Assembly (NCBI GenBank): GCA_037074705.1
Contig: CM073596.1
Location: 53,038,001-53,102,000, forward strand
Source: Zhengitettix transpicula
Lineage: Eukaryota > Arthropoda > Insecta > Orthoptera > Tetrigidae
Length of the DNA stretch: 64,000 nt
Reading direction: 5' to 3'
A program made the position numbers and the translations under genes. The notes beneath the pieces were generated by a model, which saw only the letters and a program-made list of their open reading frames with translations, made no database searches and was not told the origin of the DNA. This document shows, one piece after another, positions 1-14,420 of this stretch (its first letter is position 1; every line of letters begins with the position of its first letter).

Positions 1-890
1 TATACAATTCTATTTTAACGAGAATTTTAATAAAAACATATAAGGCTATAGCCTTAGGCGTTTGTTAATAAATTTTCACGTTAAAATAAAATTATATTTT
101 AACGAGTATTTTAATAATAACATACAAGGCTATAGCCTTAGGCGTTTTTTAATAAATTTTCACGAAAAAATAAAATTCTATTTTAACGAGAATTTTAATA
201 AAAACATACAAGGCTATAGCCTTAGACGTTTTTTAATAATTTTTTACGTAAAAATAAAATAATATTTTAACGAGTATTTTAATAAAAACATACAAGGCTA
301 TATCCTTAGGCGTTTTTTAATAAATTTTCACGTAAAAATAAAATTCTATTTTAACGAGTATTTTAATAATAACATACAAGGCTATATCCTTAGGCGTTTT
401 TTAATAAATTTTCACGTAAAAATAAAATTCTATTTTAACGAGTATTTTAATAATAACATACAAGGCTATAGCCTTAGGCGTTTTTTAATAAATTTTCACG
501 AAAAAATAAAATTCTTTTTTAACGAGAATTTTAATAAAAACATACAAGGCTATAGCCTTAGACGTTTTTTAATAAATTTTTACGTAAAAATAAAATAATA
601 TTTTAACGAGTATTTTAATAATAACATACAAGGCTATAGCCTTAGACGTTTTTTAATAAATTTTCACGAAAAAATAAAATTCTATTTTAACGAGAATTTT
701 AATAAAAACATACAAGGCTATAGCCTTAGACGTTTTTTAATAAATTTTTACGTAAAAATAAAATAATATTTTAACGAGTATTTTAATAAAAACATACAAG
801 GCTATATCCTTAGGCGTTTTTTAATAAATTTTCACGTAAAAATAAAATTCTATTTTAACGAGTATTTTAATAATAACATACAAGGCTATA
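1..890 (+). repeat. Higher-order block A, copy 1
   Basis: This segment is repeated 5,990 bp downstream with nearly every base the same; the one difference noticed by eye is GACG versus GGCG near 647. Similarity drops to ordinary monomer level after about 890. It marks a large segmental duplication inside the satellite, not monomer-by-monomer amplification. Confidence 0.9.
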
Positions 891-1441
891 ACCTTAGGCG
901 TTTTTTAATAAATTTTCACGTAAAAATAGAATTCTATTTTAACGAGTATTTAAATAAAAACATACAAGGCTATAGCCTTAGGCGTTTTATAATAAATTTT
1001 ACGAAAAAATAAAATTCTATTTTTACGAGAATTTTAATAAAAACATACAAGGCTATAGCCTTAGGCGTTTTTTAATAAATTTTCACGTAAAAATAAAATT
1101 CTATATTTACGAGTATTTAAATAAAAACATACAAGGCTATAGCCTTAGGCGTTTTTTAATAAATTTTACGAAAAAATAAAATTCTATTTTAACGAGTATT
1201 TAAATAAAAATATACAAGGCTATAGCCATAGGCGTTTGTTAATAAATTTTACGAAAAAATAAAATTCTATTTTAACGAGTATTTAAATAAAAACATACAA
1301 GGCTATAGCCTTAGGCGTTTTTTAATAAATTTTCACGTTAAAATAAAATGCTATTTTAACGAGTATTTAAATAAAAACATACAAGGCTATAGCCTTAGGC
1401 GTTTTTTAATAAATTTTACGGAAAAATAAAATTATATTTTT

Positions 1442-2606
1442 ACGAGAATTTTAATAAAAACATACAAGGCTATAGCCTTAGGCGTTTTTTAATAAACTTT
1501 CACGTAAAAATAAAATTCTTTTTTAACGAGTATTTAAATAAAAACATACAAGGCTATAGCCTTAGGCGTTTGTTAATAAATTTTCACGTAAAAATAAAAT
1601 TATATTTTAACGAGTATTTTAATAATAACATACAACGCCTTAGGCGTTTTTTATAAATTTTCACGTAAAAATAATATTTATTTTTCAAATAGAATTTAAA
1701 TAAAAACGTACAAGGCTATTGCCTTAGGCGTTTTTAAATAAAAATTCACGAAAAAATACAATTCTATTTTAACGAGAATTTTGATAAAAACATACAAGGC
1801 TTATAGCCTTAGGCGTTTTTTAATAAATTTTCACGAAAAAATAAAATTCTATTTTAACGAGTATTTTAATGAAAAACTACAAGGCTATAGCCTTAGGCGT
1901 TTTTTTAATAAATTTACACGTAAAAATAAAATTCTATTTTAACGAGTATTTAAATAAAAACATACAAGGCTATAGCCTTAGGCGTTTTATAATAAATTTT
2001 CACGAAAAAATATAATTTTTTTTTTAAAGAGAATTTTAATAAAAACATAAAAGGCTAAATAAAGCCTTAGGCGTTTTTTAATAAATTTTCACGAAAAAAT
2101 AAAATTCTATTTTTACGAGAATTTTAATAAAAACATACAAGGCTATAACCTTAGGCGTTTTTTAATAAATTTTCACTTAAAAATAAAATTCTAATTTAAC
2201 GAGAATTTTAATAAAAACATACAAGGCTATAGCCTTAGGCGTTTTTTAATAAACTTTCACGTAAAAATAAAATTCTTTTTTAACGAGTATTTAAATAAAA
2301 ACATACAAGGCTATAGCCTTAGGCGTTTGTTAATAAATTTTCACGTAAAAATAAAATTATATTTTAACGAGTATTTTAATAATAACATACAACGCCTTAG
2401 GCGTTTTTTATAAATTTTCACGTAAAAATAATATTTATTTTTCAAATAGAATTTAAATAAAAACGTACAAGGCTATTGCCTTAGGCGTTTTTAAATAAAA
2501 ATTCACGAAAAAATACAATTCTATTTTAACGAGAATTTTGATAAAAACATACAAGGCTTATAGCCTTAGGCGTTTTTTAATAAATTTTCACGAAAAAATA
2601 AAATTC
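1442..2606 (+). repeat. Local duplication, 757-bp shift (1442-1849 and 2199-2606)
   Basis: Two blocks of about 408 bp match in order, including a rare truncated monomer (ACAACGCCTTAGGCGTT) at 1631 and 2388 and the diagnostic TTATTTTTCAAATAGAATTT tract. The truncated monomer has lost the central palindrome and gained 7-bp arms AACGCCT/AGGCGTT. The same odd monomer recurs near 16.85, 19.08 and 20.66 kb, so it is a marker for tracing array evolution. Confidence 0.85.
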
Positions 2607-5600
2607 TTTTTTAAAGAGTATTTAAATAAAAACATACAAGGCTATAGCCTTAGGCGTTTTATAATAAATTTTACGAAAAAATAAAATTCTATTTTTACGA
2701 GAATTTTAATAAAAACATACAAGGCTATAGCCTTAGACGTTTGTTAATAAATTTTCCAAAAAAATAAAATTCTAATGTAACGAGTATTTAAATAAAAACA
2801 ATCAAGGCTATAGCCTTAGGCGTTTTTTTATAAATTTTCACGAAAAAATAAAATTATATTTTAACGAGTATTTAAATAAAAACATACAAGGCTATTGCCT
2901 TAGGCGTTTGTTAATAAATTTTACGAAAAAATAAAATTCTATTTTAACGAGTATTTAAATAAAAACATACAAGGCTATAGCGTTAGGCGCTTGTTAATAA
3001 ATTTTCACGTAAAAATAAAATTATATTTTAACGAGTATTTTAATAAAAACATACAAGGCTATAGCCTTAGGCGTTTTTTAATAAATTTTCACGTATTAAT
3101 AAATTTTTATTTTAACGAGTATTTTAATAAATTTTTACGAAAAAATTAAATTCTATTTTAACGAGAATTTTAATAAAAACATACAAGGCTATAGCCTTAG
3201 GCGTTTTTTAATAAATTTTCACGTAAAAATAAAAATATTTTAACGAGTATTTTAATAAAAACATACAAGGCTATATCCTTAGGCGTTTTTTTATAAATTT
3301 TCACGAAAAAATAAAATTATATTTTAACGAGTATTTAAATAAAAACATACAAGGCTATTGCCTTAGGCGTTTGTTAATAAATTTTACGAAAAAATAAAAT
3401 TCTATTTTAACGAGTATTTAAATAAAAACATACAAGGCTATAGCCTTAGGCGTTTTTTAATAAATTTTCACGAAAAAATAAAATTCTATTTTAACGAGAA
3501 ATTTAATACAAACATACAAGGCGTTTTATAATAAATTTTACGAAAAAATAAAATTCTATTTTAACGAGAATTTTAATAAAAACATACAAGGCTATAGCCT
3601 TAGGCGTTTTTTAATAAATTTTCACGAAAAAATAAAATTCTATTTTAACGAGAATTTTAATAAAAACATACAAGGCTATAGCCTTAGGCGTTTTTTAATA
3701 AATTTTCACGTAAAAATAAAAATATTTTAACGAGTATTTAAATTTAAACATACAAGGCTATAGCCTTAGGCGTTTTTTAATAAATTTTCACGAAAAAATA
3801 AAATTCTAATTTAACGAGAATTTTAAAAAAAACATACAAGGCTATAGCCTTAGGCGTTTTTTAATAAATTTTCACGAAAAAATAAAATTCTTTTTTAAAG
3901 AGTATTTAAATAAAAACATACAAGGCTATAGCCTTAGGCGTTTTATAATAAATTTTACGAAAAAATAAAATTCTATTTTAACGAGTATTTAAATAAAAAC
4001 ATACAAGGCTTTACCCTTAGGCGTTTGTTAATAAATTTTCACGTAAAAAAAAAATTATATTTTAACGAGTATTTTAATAAAAACATATAAGGCTATAGCC
4101 TTAGGCGTTTTTTAATAAATTTTCACGTAAAAATAAAATTATATTTTAACGAGTATTTTAATAATAACATACAAGGCTATAGCCTTAGGCGTTTTTTAAT
4201 AAATTTTCACGAAAAAATAAAATTCTTTTTTAAAGAGTATTTAAATAAAAACATACAAGGCTATAGCCTTAGGCGTTTTTTAATAAATTTTCGCGAAAAA
4301 ATAAAATTCTATTTTAACGAGAATTTTAATAAAAACATACATAGGCGTTTGTTAATAAGTTTTCCAAAAAAAATAAATTCTAATGTAACGAGTATTTAAA
4401 TAAAAACAATCAAGCCTATAGCCTTAGGCGTTTTTTTATAAATTTTCGCGAAAAAATAAAATTATATTTTAACGAGTATTTAAATAAAAACATACGAGGC
4501 TATTGCCTTAGGCGTTTGTTAATAAATTTTACGAAAAAATAAAATTATATTTTAACGAGTATTTAAATAAAAACATACAAGGCTATAGCCTTAGGCGTTT
4601 TTTATTAAATTTTCCCGTAAAAATAAAATTATATTTTAACGAGTATTTAAATAAAAACATACAAGGCTATAGCCTTAGGCGTTTTTAATAAATTTTCACG
4701 AAAAAATAAAATTCTATTTTAACGAGAATGTTAATAAAAACATACAAGGCTATAGCCTTAGGCGTTTTTAAATAAATTTTCACGAAAAAATAAAATTCTT
4801 TTTTTAAAGAGTATTTAAATAAAAACGAGAATTTTAATAAAAACATGCAAGGCTATAGCCTTAGGCGTTTTTTAATAAATTTTCACGTAAAAATAAAATT
4901 CTATTTTAACGAGTATTTTAATAAAAACATACAAGGCTATAGCCTTAGGCGTTTTTAAATAAAAATTCACGAAAAAATAAAATTATATTTTAACGAGTAT
5001 TTAAATAAAAACATACAAGGCTATAGCCTTAGGCGTTTTTTAATAAATTTTCAGGAAAAAATAAAATTTCTATTTTACCGAGAATTTTAATAAAAAGATA
5101 CAAGGCTATAGCCTTAGCCGTTTTTTAATAAATTTTCACGAAAAAATAAAATTCTTTTTTAAAGAGTATTTAAATAAAAACGAGAATTTTAATAAAAACA
5201 TACAAGGCTATAGCCTTAGACGTTTGTTAATAAATTTTCCAAAAAAATAAAATTCTAATGTAACGAGTATTTAAATAAAAACAATCAAGGCTATAGCCTT
5301 AGGCGTTTTTTTATAAATTTTCACGTAAAAATAAAATTATATTTTAACGAGTATTTTAATAAAAACATACAAGGCTATAGCCTTAGGCGTTTTTAATAAA
5401 TTTTCACGAAAAAATAAAATTCTATTTTAACGAGAATTTTAATAAAAACATACAAGGCTATAGCCTTAGGCGTTTTTAATAAATTTTCACGTAAAAATAA
5501 AATTATATTTGAACGAGTATTTTAATAAAAACATACAAGGCTATAGCCTTAGGCGTTTGTTAATAAATTTTCACGTAAAAATAAAAGTATATTTTACTGA

Positions 5601-5990
5601 GTATTTAATAATAACATACACGGCTAATAGCCTTAGGCGTTTTTAATAAATTTTCACGAAAAAATAAAATTCTATTTTAACGAGAATTTTATTAAAAACA
5701 TACGCCTTAGGCGTTTTTTAATAAATTTTCACGTAAAAATAAAATTATATTTTAACGAGTATTTTAATAAAAACATACAAGGCTGTAGCCTTAGTCGTTT
5801 TTTAATAAATTTTCACGAAAAAATAAAATTCTATTTTAACGAGTATTTTAATGAAAAACTACAAGGCTATAGCCTTAGGCGTTTTTTTAATAAATTTACA
5901 CGTAAAAATAAATATCTATTTTAACAAGTATTAAAATAAAAACATACAAGGCTATAGCCTTAGGCGTTTTTTAATAAATTTTCACAAAAA

Positions 5991-6880
5991 TATACAATTC
6001 TATTTTAACGAGAATTTTAATAAAAACATATAAGGCTATAGCCTTAGGCGTTTGTTAATAAATTTTCACGTTAAAATAAAATTATATTTTAACGAGTATT
6101 TTAATAATAACATACAAGGCTATAGCCTTAGGCGTTTTTTAATAAATTTTCACGAAAAAATAAAATTCTATTTTAACGAGAATTTTAATAAAAACATACA
6201 AGGCTATAGCCTTAGACGTTTTTTAATAATTTTTTACGTAAAAATAAAATAATATTTTAACGAGTATTTTAATAAAAACATACAAGGCTATATCCTTAGG
6301 CGTTTTTTAATAAATTTTCACGTAAAAATAAAATTCTATTTTAACGAGTATTTTAATAATAACATACAAGGCTATATCCTTAGGCGTTTTTTAATAAATT
6401 TTCACGTAAAAATAAAATTCTATTTTAACGAGTATTTTAATAATAACATACAAGGCTATAGCCTTAGGCGTTTTTTAATAAATTTTCACGAAAAAATAAA
6501 ATTCTTTTTTAACGAGAATTTTAATAAAAACATACAAGGCTATAGCCTTAGACGTTTTTTAATAAATTTTTACGTAAAAATAAAATAATATTTTAACGAG
6601 TATTTTAATAATAACATACAAGGCTATAGCCTTAGGCGTTTTTTAATAAATTTTCACGAAAAAATAAAATTCTATTTTAACGAGAATTTTAATAAAAACA
6701 TACAAGGCTATAGCCTTAGACGTTTTTTAATAAATTTTTACGTAAAAATAAAATAATATTTTAACGAGTATTTTAATAAAAACATACAAGGCTATATCCT
6801 TAGGCGTTTTTTAATAAATTTTCACGTAAAAATAAAATTCTATTTTAACGAGTATTTTAATAATAACATACAAGGCTACA
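5991..6880 (+). repeat. Higher-order block A, copy 2
   Basis: Second copy of the first 890 bp of the window. The bases just before it (5.85-5.99 kb) show what probably lies left of the window edge if the duplication extends further. Confidence 0.9.
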
Positions 6881-7609
6881 GCCTTAGGCGTTTTTTAATA
6901 AATTTTCACGTAAAAATAAAATTCTATTTTAACGAGAAATTTAATAAAAACATACAAGGCTATAGCCTTAGGCGTTTTATAATAAATTTACACGTAAAAA
7001 TAAAATTCTATTTTAACGAGTATTTAAATAATAACATACAAGGCTATAGCCTTAGGCGTTTTTTAATAAATTTTACGGAAAAATAAAATTCTATTTTTAC
7101 GAGAATTTTAATAAAAACATACAAGGCTATAGCCTTAGGCGTTTTTTAATAAATTTTCACGAAAAAATAAAATTCTATTTTAACGAGTATTTTAATAAAA
7201 AACTACAAGGCTATAGCCTTAGGCGTTTTTTTAATAAATTTACACGTAAAAATAAAATTCTATTTTAACGAGTATTTAAATAAAAACATACAAGGCTATA
7301 GCCTTAGGCGTTTTTTAATAAATTTTACGAAAAAATAAAATTCTTTTTTACCGAGTATTAAAATAAAAATATACAAGGCTATAGCCTTAGGCGTTTGTTA
7401 ATAAATTTTACGAAAAAATAAAATTTCTATTTTAACGAGTATTTAAATAAAAACATACAAGGCTATAGCCTTAGGCGTTTTTTAATAAATTTTCACGTAA
7501 AAATAAAATTCTATTTTAACGAGTATTTAAATAAAAACATACAAGGCTATAGTCTTAGGCGTTTTTTAATAAATTTACGCGCAAAAATAAAATTCTGTTT
7601 TAACGAGAA

Positions 7610-10600
7610 TTTTAATAAAAACATACAAGGCTGTAGCCTTACGCGTTTTTTAATAAATTTTCACGAAAAAATAAAATTCTATTTTAACGAGTATTTTAAT
7701 AAAAAACTACAAGGCTATAGCCTTAGGCGTTTTTTTAATAAATTTACACGTAAAAAAAAAATTCTATTTTAACGAGTATTTAAAAAAAAACATACAAGGC
7801 TATAGCCTTAGGCGTTTTTTAATAAATTTTACGAAAAAATGAAATTCTATTTTAACTAGTATTTAAATAAAAATATACAAGGCTATAGCTTTAGGCGTTT
7901 GTAAATAAATTTTACGAAAAAATAAAATTCTATTTTAACGAGTATTTAAATAAAAACATACAAGGCTATAGCCTTAGTCGTTTTTTAATAAATTTTCACG
8001 AAAAAATAAAATTCTATTTTTACGAGAATTTTAATAAAAACATACAAGACTATAACCTTAGGCGTTTTTTAATAAATTTTCACGTAAAAATAAAATTCTA
8101 TTTTAACGAGTATTTAAATAAAAACATACAAGGCTGTAGCCTTAGGCGTTTTATAATAAATTTTACGAAAAAATAAAATTCTATTTTTTCGAGAATTTTA
8201 ATAAAAACATACAAGGCTATAGCCTAAGGCGTTTTTTAATAAATTTTCACGAAAAATTACAATTCTATTTTAACGAGAATTTTAATAAAAACATACAAGG
8301 CTATAGCCTTAGGCGCTTTTTAATAAATTTTCACGTAAAAATAAAATTATATTTTAACGAATATTTTAATAAAAACATACAAGGCTATATCCTTAGGCGT
8401 TTTTTAATAAATTTTCACGTAAAAATAAAATTCTATTTAAACGAGTATTTTAATAGTAACATACAAGGCTATAGCCTTAGGCGTTTTTTAATAAATTTTC
8501 ACGTAAAAATAAAATTATATTTTAACGAATATTTTAATAAAAACATACAAGGCTATAGCCATAGGCGTTTTTTAATAAATTTTCACGAAAAAATAAAATT
8601 CTATTTTAACGAGAATTTTAATAAAAACATACAAGGCTATAGCCTTAGGCGTTTTTTAATAAATTTTCACGTAAAATAAAAAAATATTTTAACGAGTATT
8701 TAAATAAAAACATACAAGGCTATAGCCTTAGTCGTTTTTTAATAAATTTTCACGAAAAAATAAAATTCTATTTTAACGAGAATTTTAATAAAAAACATAC
8801 AATAGCCTTAGGCGTTTTTTAATAAATTTTCACGAAAAAATAAAATTCTATTTTAACGAGTATTTTAATAAAAAACTACAAGGCTATAGCCTTAGGCGTT
8901 TTTTTAATAAATTTACACCTAAAAATAAAATTCTATTTTAACGAGTATTTTAATAAAAACATACAAGGCTGTAGCCTTACGCGTTTTTTAATAAATTTTC
9001 ACGAAAAAATAAAATTCTATTTAAACGAGTATTTTAATAAAAAACTACAAGGCTATAGCCTTAGGCGTTTTTTTAATAAATTTACACGTAAAAATAAAAT
9101 TCTATTTTAACGAGTATTTAAATAAAAACATACAAGGTTATATATAGCCTTAGGCGTTTTTTAATAAATTTTACGAAAAAATGAAATTCTATTTTAACGA
9201 GTATTTAAATAAAAATATACAAGGCTATAGCTTTAGGCGTTTGTAAATAAATTTTACGAAAAAATAAAATTCTATTTTAACGAGTATTTAAATAAAAACA
9301 TACAAGGCTATAGCCTTAGTCGTTTTTTAATAAATTTTCACGAAAAAATAAAATTCTATTTTTACGAGAATTTTAATAAAAACATACAAGACTATAACCT
9401 TAGGCGTTTTTTAATAAATTTTCACGTAAAAATAAAATTCTATTTTAACGAGTATTTAAATAAAAACATACAAGGCTGTAGCCTTAGGCGTTTTATAATA
9501 AATTTTACGAAAAAATAAAATTCTATTTTTTCGAGAATTTTAATATAACATACAAGGCTATAGCCTTAGGCGTTTTTTAATAAATTTTCACGAAAAATTA
9601 CAATTCTATTTTAACGAGAATTTTAATAAAAACATACAAGGCTATAGCCTTAGGCGCTTTTTAATAAATTTTCACGTAAAAATAAAATTATATTTTAACG
9701 AATATTTTAATAAAAACATACAAGGCTATATCCTTAGGCGTTTTTTAATAAATTTTCACGTAAAAATAAAATTCTATTTAAACGAGTATTTTAATAGTAA
9801 CATACAAGGCTATAGCCTTAGGCGTTTTTTAATAAATTTTCACGTAAAAATAAAATTATATTTTAACGAATATTTTAATAAAAGCATACAAGGCTATAGC
9901 CATAGGCGTTTTTTAATAAATTTTCACGAAAAAATAAAATTCTATTTTAACGAGAATTTTAATAAAAACATACAAGGCTATAGCCTTAGGCGTTTTTTAA
10001 TAAATTTTCACGTAAAATAAAAAAATATTTTAACGAGTATTTAAATAAAAACATACAAGGCTATAGCCTTAGTCGTTTTTTAATAAATTTTCACGAAAAA
10101 ATAAAATTCTATTTTAACGAGAATTTTAATAAACGCCTTAGGCGTTTTTTAATAAATTTTCACGAAAAAATAAAATTCTATTTTAACGAGTATTTAAATA
10201 AAAACATACAAGGCTTTACCCTTAGGCGTTTCTTAATAAATTTTCACGTAGAAATAAAATTATATTTTAACAAGTATTTTAATAAAAACATATAAGGCTA
10301 TAGCCTTAGGCGTTTTTTAATAAATTTTCACGAAAAAATAAAATTCTATTTTAACGAGTATTTTAATAAAAAACTACAAGGCTATAGCCTTAGGCGTTTT
10401 TTTAATAAATTTACACCTAAAAATAAAATTCTATTTTAACGAGTATTTTAATAAAAACATACAAGGCTATAGCCTTAGGCGTTTTTTAATAAATTTTCAC
10501 GAAAAAATAAAATTCTATTTTAACGAGAATTTTAATAAAAACATACAAGGCTATAGCCTTAGGCGTTTTTTAATAACTTTTCACGAAAAAATAAAATTCT

Positions 10601-13600
10601 ATTTTTACGAGAATTTTAATAAAAACATACAAGGCTATAGCCTTAGGCGTTTTTTAATAAATTTTCACGAAAAAATAAAATTCTATTTTAACGAGAAATT
10701 TAATAAAAACATACAAGGCTATAGCCTTAGGCGTTTTTTAATAAATTTTCACGAAAAAATAAAATTCTATTTTTACGAGAATTTTAATAAAAACATACAA
10801 GGCTATAACCTTAGGCGTTTTTTAATAAATTTTCACGGAAAAATAAAATTCTATTTTTACGAGAATTTTAATAAAAACATACAAGGCTATAGCCTTAGGC
10901 GTTTTTTAAGAAATTTTCACGAAAAAATAAAATTCTATTTTAACGAGTATTTTAATAAAAAACTACAAGGCTATAGCCTTAGGCGTTTTTTTAATAAATT
11001 TACACGTAAAAATAAAATTCTATTTTAACGAGTATTTAAATAAAAACATACAAGGCTATAGCCTTAGGCGTTTTTTAATAAATTTTACGAAAAAATAAAA
11101 TTCTTTTTTACCGAGTATTTAAATAAAAATATACAAGGCTATAGCCTTAGGCGTTTGTTAATAAATTTTACGAAAAAATAAAATTTCTATTTTAACGAGT
11201 ATTTAAATAAAAACATACAAGGCTATAGCCTTAGGCGTTTTTTAATAAATTTTCACGTAAAAATAAAATTCTATTTTAACGAGTATTTAAATAAAAACAT
11301 ACAAGGCTATAGCCTTAGGCGTTTTTTAATAAATTTACGCGCAAAAATAAAATTCTGTTTTAATGAGAATTTTAATAAAAACATACAAGGCTGTAGCCTT
11401 ACGCGTTTTTTAATAAATTTTCACGAAAAAATAAAATTCTCTTTTAACAAGTATTTTAATAAAAAACTACAAGGCTATAGCCTTAGGCGTTTTTTTAATA
11501 AATTTACACGTAAAAATAAAATTCTATTTTAACGAGTATTTAAATAAAAACATACAAGGCTATAGCCTTAGGCGTTTTTTAATAAATTTTACGAAAAAAT
11601 GAAATTCTATTTTAACGAGTATTTAAATAAAAATATACAAGGCTATAGCTTTAGGCGTTTGTAAATAAATTTTACGAAAAAATAAAATTCTATTTTACGA
11701 GTATTTAAATAAAAACATACAAGGCTATAGCCTTAGTCGTTTTTTAATAAATTTTCACGAAAAATTAAAATTCTATTTTTACGAGAATTTTAATAAAAAC
11801 ATACAAGACTATAACCTTAGGCGTTTTTTAATAAATTTTCACGTAAAAATAAAATTCTATTTTAACGAGTATTTAAATAAAAACATACAAGGCTGTAGCC
11901 TTAGGCGTTTTATAATAAATTTTACGAAAAAATAAAATTCTATTTTTTCGAGAAATTTAATAAAAACATACAAGGCTATAGCCTTAGGCGTTTTTTAATA
12001 AATTTTCACGAAAAATTACAATTCTATTTTAACGAGAATTTTAATAAAAACATACAAGGCTATAGCCTTAGGCGCTTTTTAATAAATTTTCACGTAAAAA
12101 TAAAATTATATTTTAACGAATATTTTAATAAAAACATACAAGGCTATATCCTTAGGCTTTTTTTAATAAATTTTCACGTAAAAATAAAATTCTATTTAAA
12201 CGAGTATTTTAATAATAACATACAAGGCTATAGCCTTAGGCGTTTTTTAATAAATTTTCACGTAAAAATAAAATTATATTTTAACGAATATTTTAATAAA
12301 AACATACGAGGCTATAGCCATAGGCGTTTTTTAATAAATTTTCACGAAAAAATAAAATTCTATTTTAACGAGAATTTTAATAAAAACATACAAGGCTATA
12401 GCCTTAGGCGTTTTTTAATAAATTTTCACGTAAAAATAAAATAATATTTTAACGAGTATTTAAATAAAAACATACAAGGCTATAGCCTTAGTCGTTTTTT
12501 AATAAATTTTCACGAAAAAATAAAATTCTATTTTAACGAGAATTTTAATAAAAAACATACAATAGCCTTAGGCGTTTTTTAATAAATTTTCACGAAAAAA
12601 TAAAATTCTATTTTAACGAGTATTTAAATAAAAACATACAAGGCTTTACCCTTAGGCGTTTGTTAATAAATTTTCACGTAGAAATAAAATTATATTTTAA
12701 CAAGTATTTTAATAAAAACATACAAGGCTATAGCCTTAGGCGTTTTTTAATAAATTTTCACGAAAAAATAAAATTCTATTTTAACGAGTATTTTAATAAA
12801 AAACTACAAGGCTATAGCCTTAGGCGTTTTTTTAATAAATTTACACCTAAAAATAAAATTCTATTTTAACGAGTATTTTAATAAAAACATACAAGGCTAT
12901 AGCCTTAGGCGTTTTTTAATAAATTTTCACGAAAAAATAAAATTCTATTTTAACGAGAATTTTAATAAAAACATACAAGGCTATAGCCTTAGGCGTTTTT
13001 TAATAACTTTTCACGAAAAAATAAAATTCTATTTTTACGAGAATTTTAATAAAAACATACAAGGCTATAGCCTTAGGCGTTTTTTAATAAATTTTCACGA
13101 AAAAATAAAATTCTATTTTTACGAGAATTTTATTAAAATCATACAAGGCTATAACCTTAGGCGTTTTTTAATAAATTTTCACGTAAAAATAGAATTCTAT
13201 TTTAACGAGTATTTAAATAAAAACATACAAGGCTATAGCCTTAGGCGTTTTTTAATAAATTTTCACGAAAAAATACAATTTTTTTTTTAAAGAGAATTTT
13301 AATAAAAACATAAAAGGCTAAATAAAGCCTTAGGCGTTTTTTAATAAATTTTCACGAAAAAATAAAATTCTATTTTTACGAGAATTTTAATAAAAACATA
13401 CAAGGCTATAACCTTAGGCGTTTTTTAATAAATTTTCACGTAAAAATAGAATTCTATTTTAACGAGTATTTAAATAAAAACATACAAGGCTATAGCCTTA
13501 GGCGTTTTATAATAAATTTTACGAAAAAATAAAATTCTATTTTTACGAGAATTTTAATAAAAACATACAAGGCTATAGCCTTAGGCGTTTTTTAATAAAT

Positions 13601-14420
13601 TTTCACGAAAAAATAAAATTCTATTTTTACGAGAATTTTAATAAAAACATACAAGACTATAACCTTAGGCGTTTTTTAATAAATTTTCACGTAAAAATAA
13701 AATTCTATTTTAACGAGTATTTAAATAAAAACATACAAGACTGTAGCCTTAGGCGTTTTATAATAAATTTTACGAAAAAATAAAATTCTATTTTTTCGAG
13801 AAATTTAATAAAAACATACAAGGCTATAGCCTTAGGCGTTTTTTAATAAATTTTCACGAAAAATTACAATTCTATTTTAACGAGAATTTTAATAAAAACA
13901 TACAAGGCTATAGCCTTAGGCGCTTTTTAATAAATTTTCACGTAAAAATAAAATTATATTTTAACGAATATTTTAATAAAAACATACAAGGCTATATCCT
14001 TAGGCGTTTTTTAATAAATTTTCACGTAAAAATAAAATTCTATTTAAACGAGTATTTTAATAATAACATACAAGGCTATAGCCTTAGGCGTTTTTTAATA
14101 AATTTTCACGTAAAAATAAAATTATATTTTAACGAATATTTTAATAAAAACATACGAGGCTATAGCCATAGGCGTTTTTTAATAAATTTTCACGAAAAAA
14201 TAAAATTCTATTTTAACGAGAATTTTAATAAAAACATACAAGGCTATAGCCTTAGGCGTTTTTTAATAAATTTTCACGTAAAAATAAAATAATATTTTAA
14301 CGAGTATTTAAATAAAAACATACAAGGCTATAGCCTTAGTCGTTTTTTAATAAATTTTCACGAAAAAATAAAATTCTATTTTAACGAGAATTTTAATAAA
14401 AAACATACAATAGCCTTAGG
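7610..14420 (+). repeat. Higher-order block B: three copies plus one partial
   Basis: A block of about 1.2 kb marked by CTGTAGCCTTACGCG at its left end, ACGAAAAAATGAAATTC inside and ATTTTTTCGAG further on. Copies lie at about 7.61-8.80, 8.95-10.13 and 11.37-12.57 kb. A partial fourth covers about 13.6-14.42 kb. Shifts are about 1,338-1,342, 2,422 and 1,848 bp. The second copy has a 4-bp insertion (GGTTATATATAGCC) that changes the shift by 4. A larger unit of about 2.43 kb links 10,201 and 12,631. Confidence 0.85.

Noticed and set aside
62..12869. ORFs of 66-69 codons at 62, 6,052 and 12,660
   Set aside because: They are satellite monomers read in frame; the codon-multiple unit length explains them.
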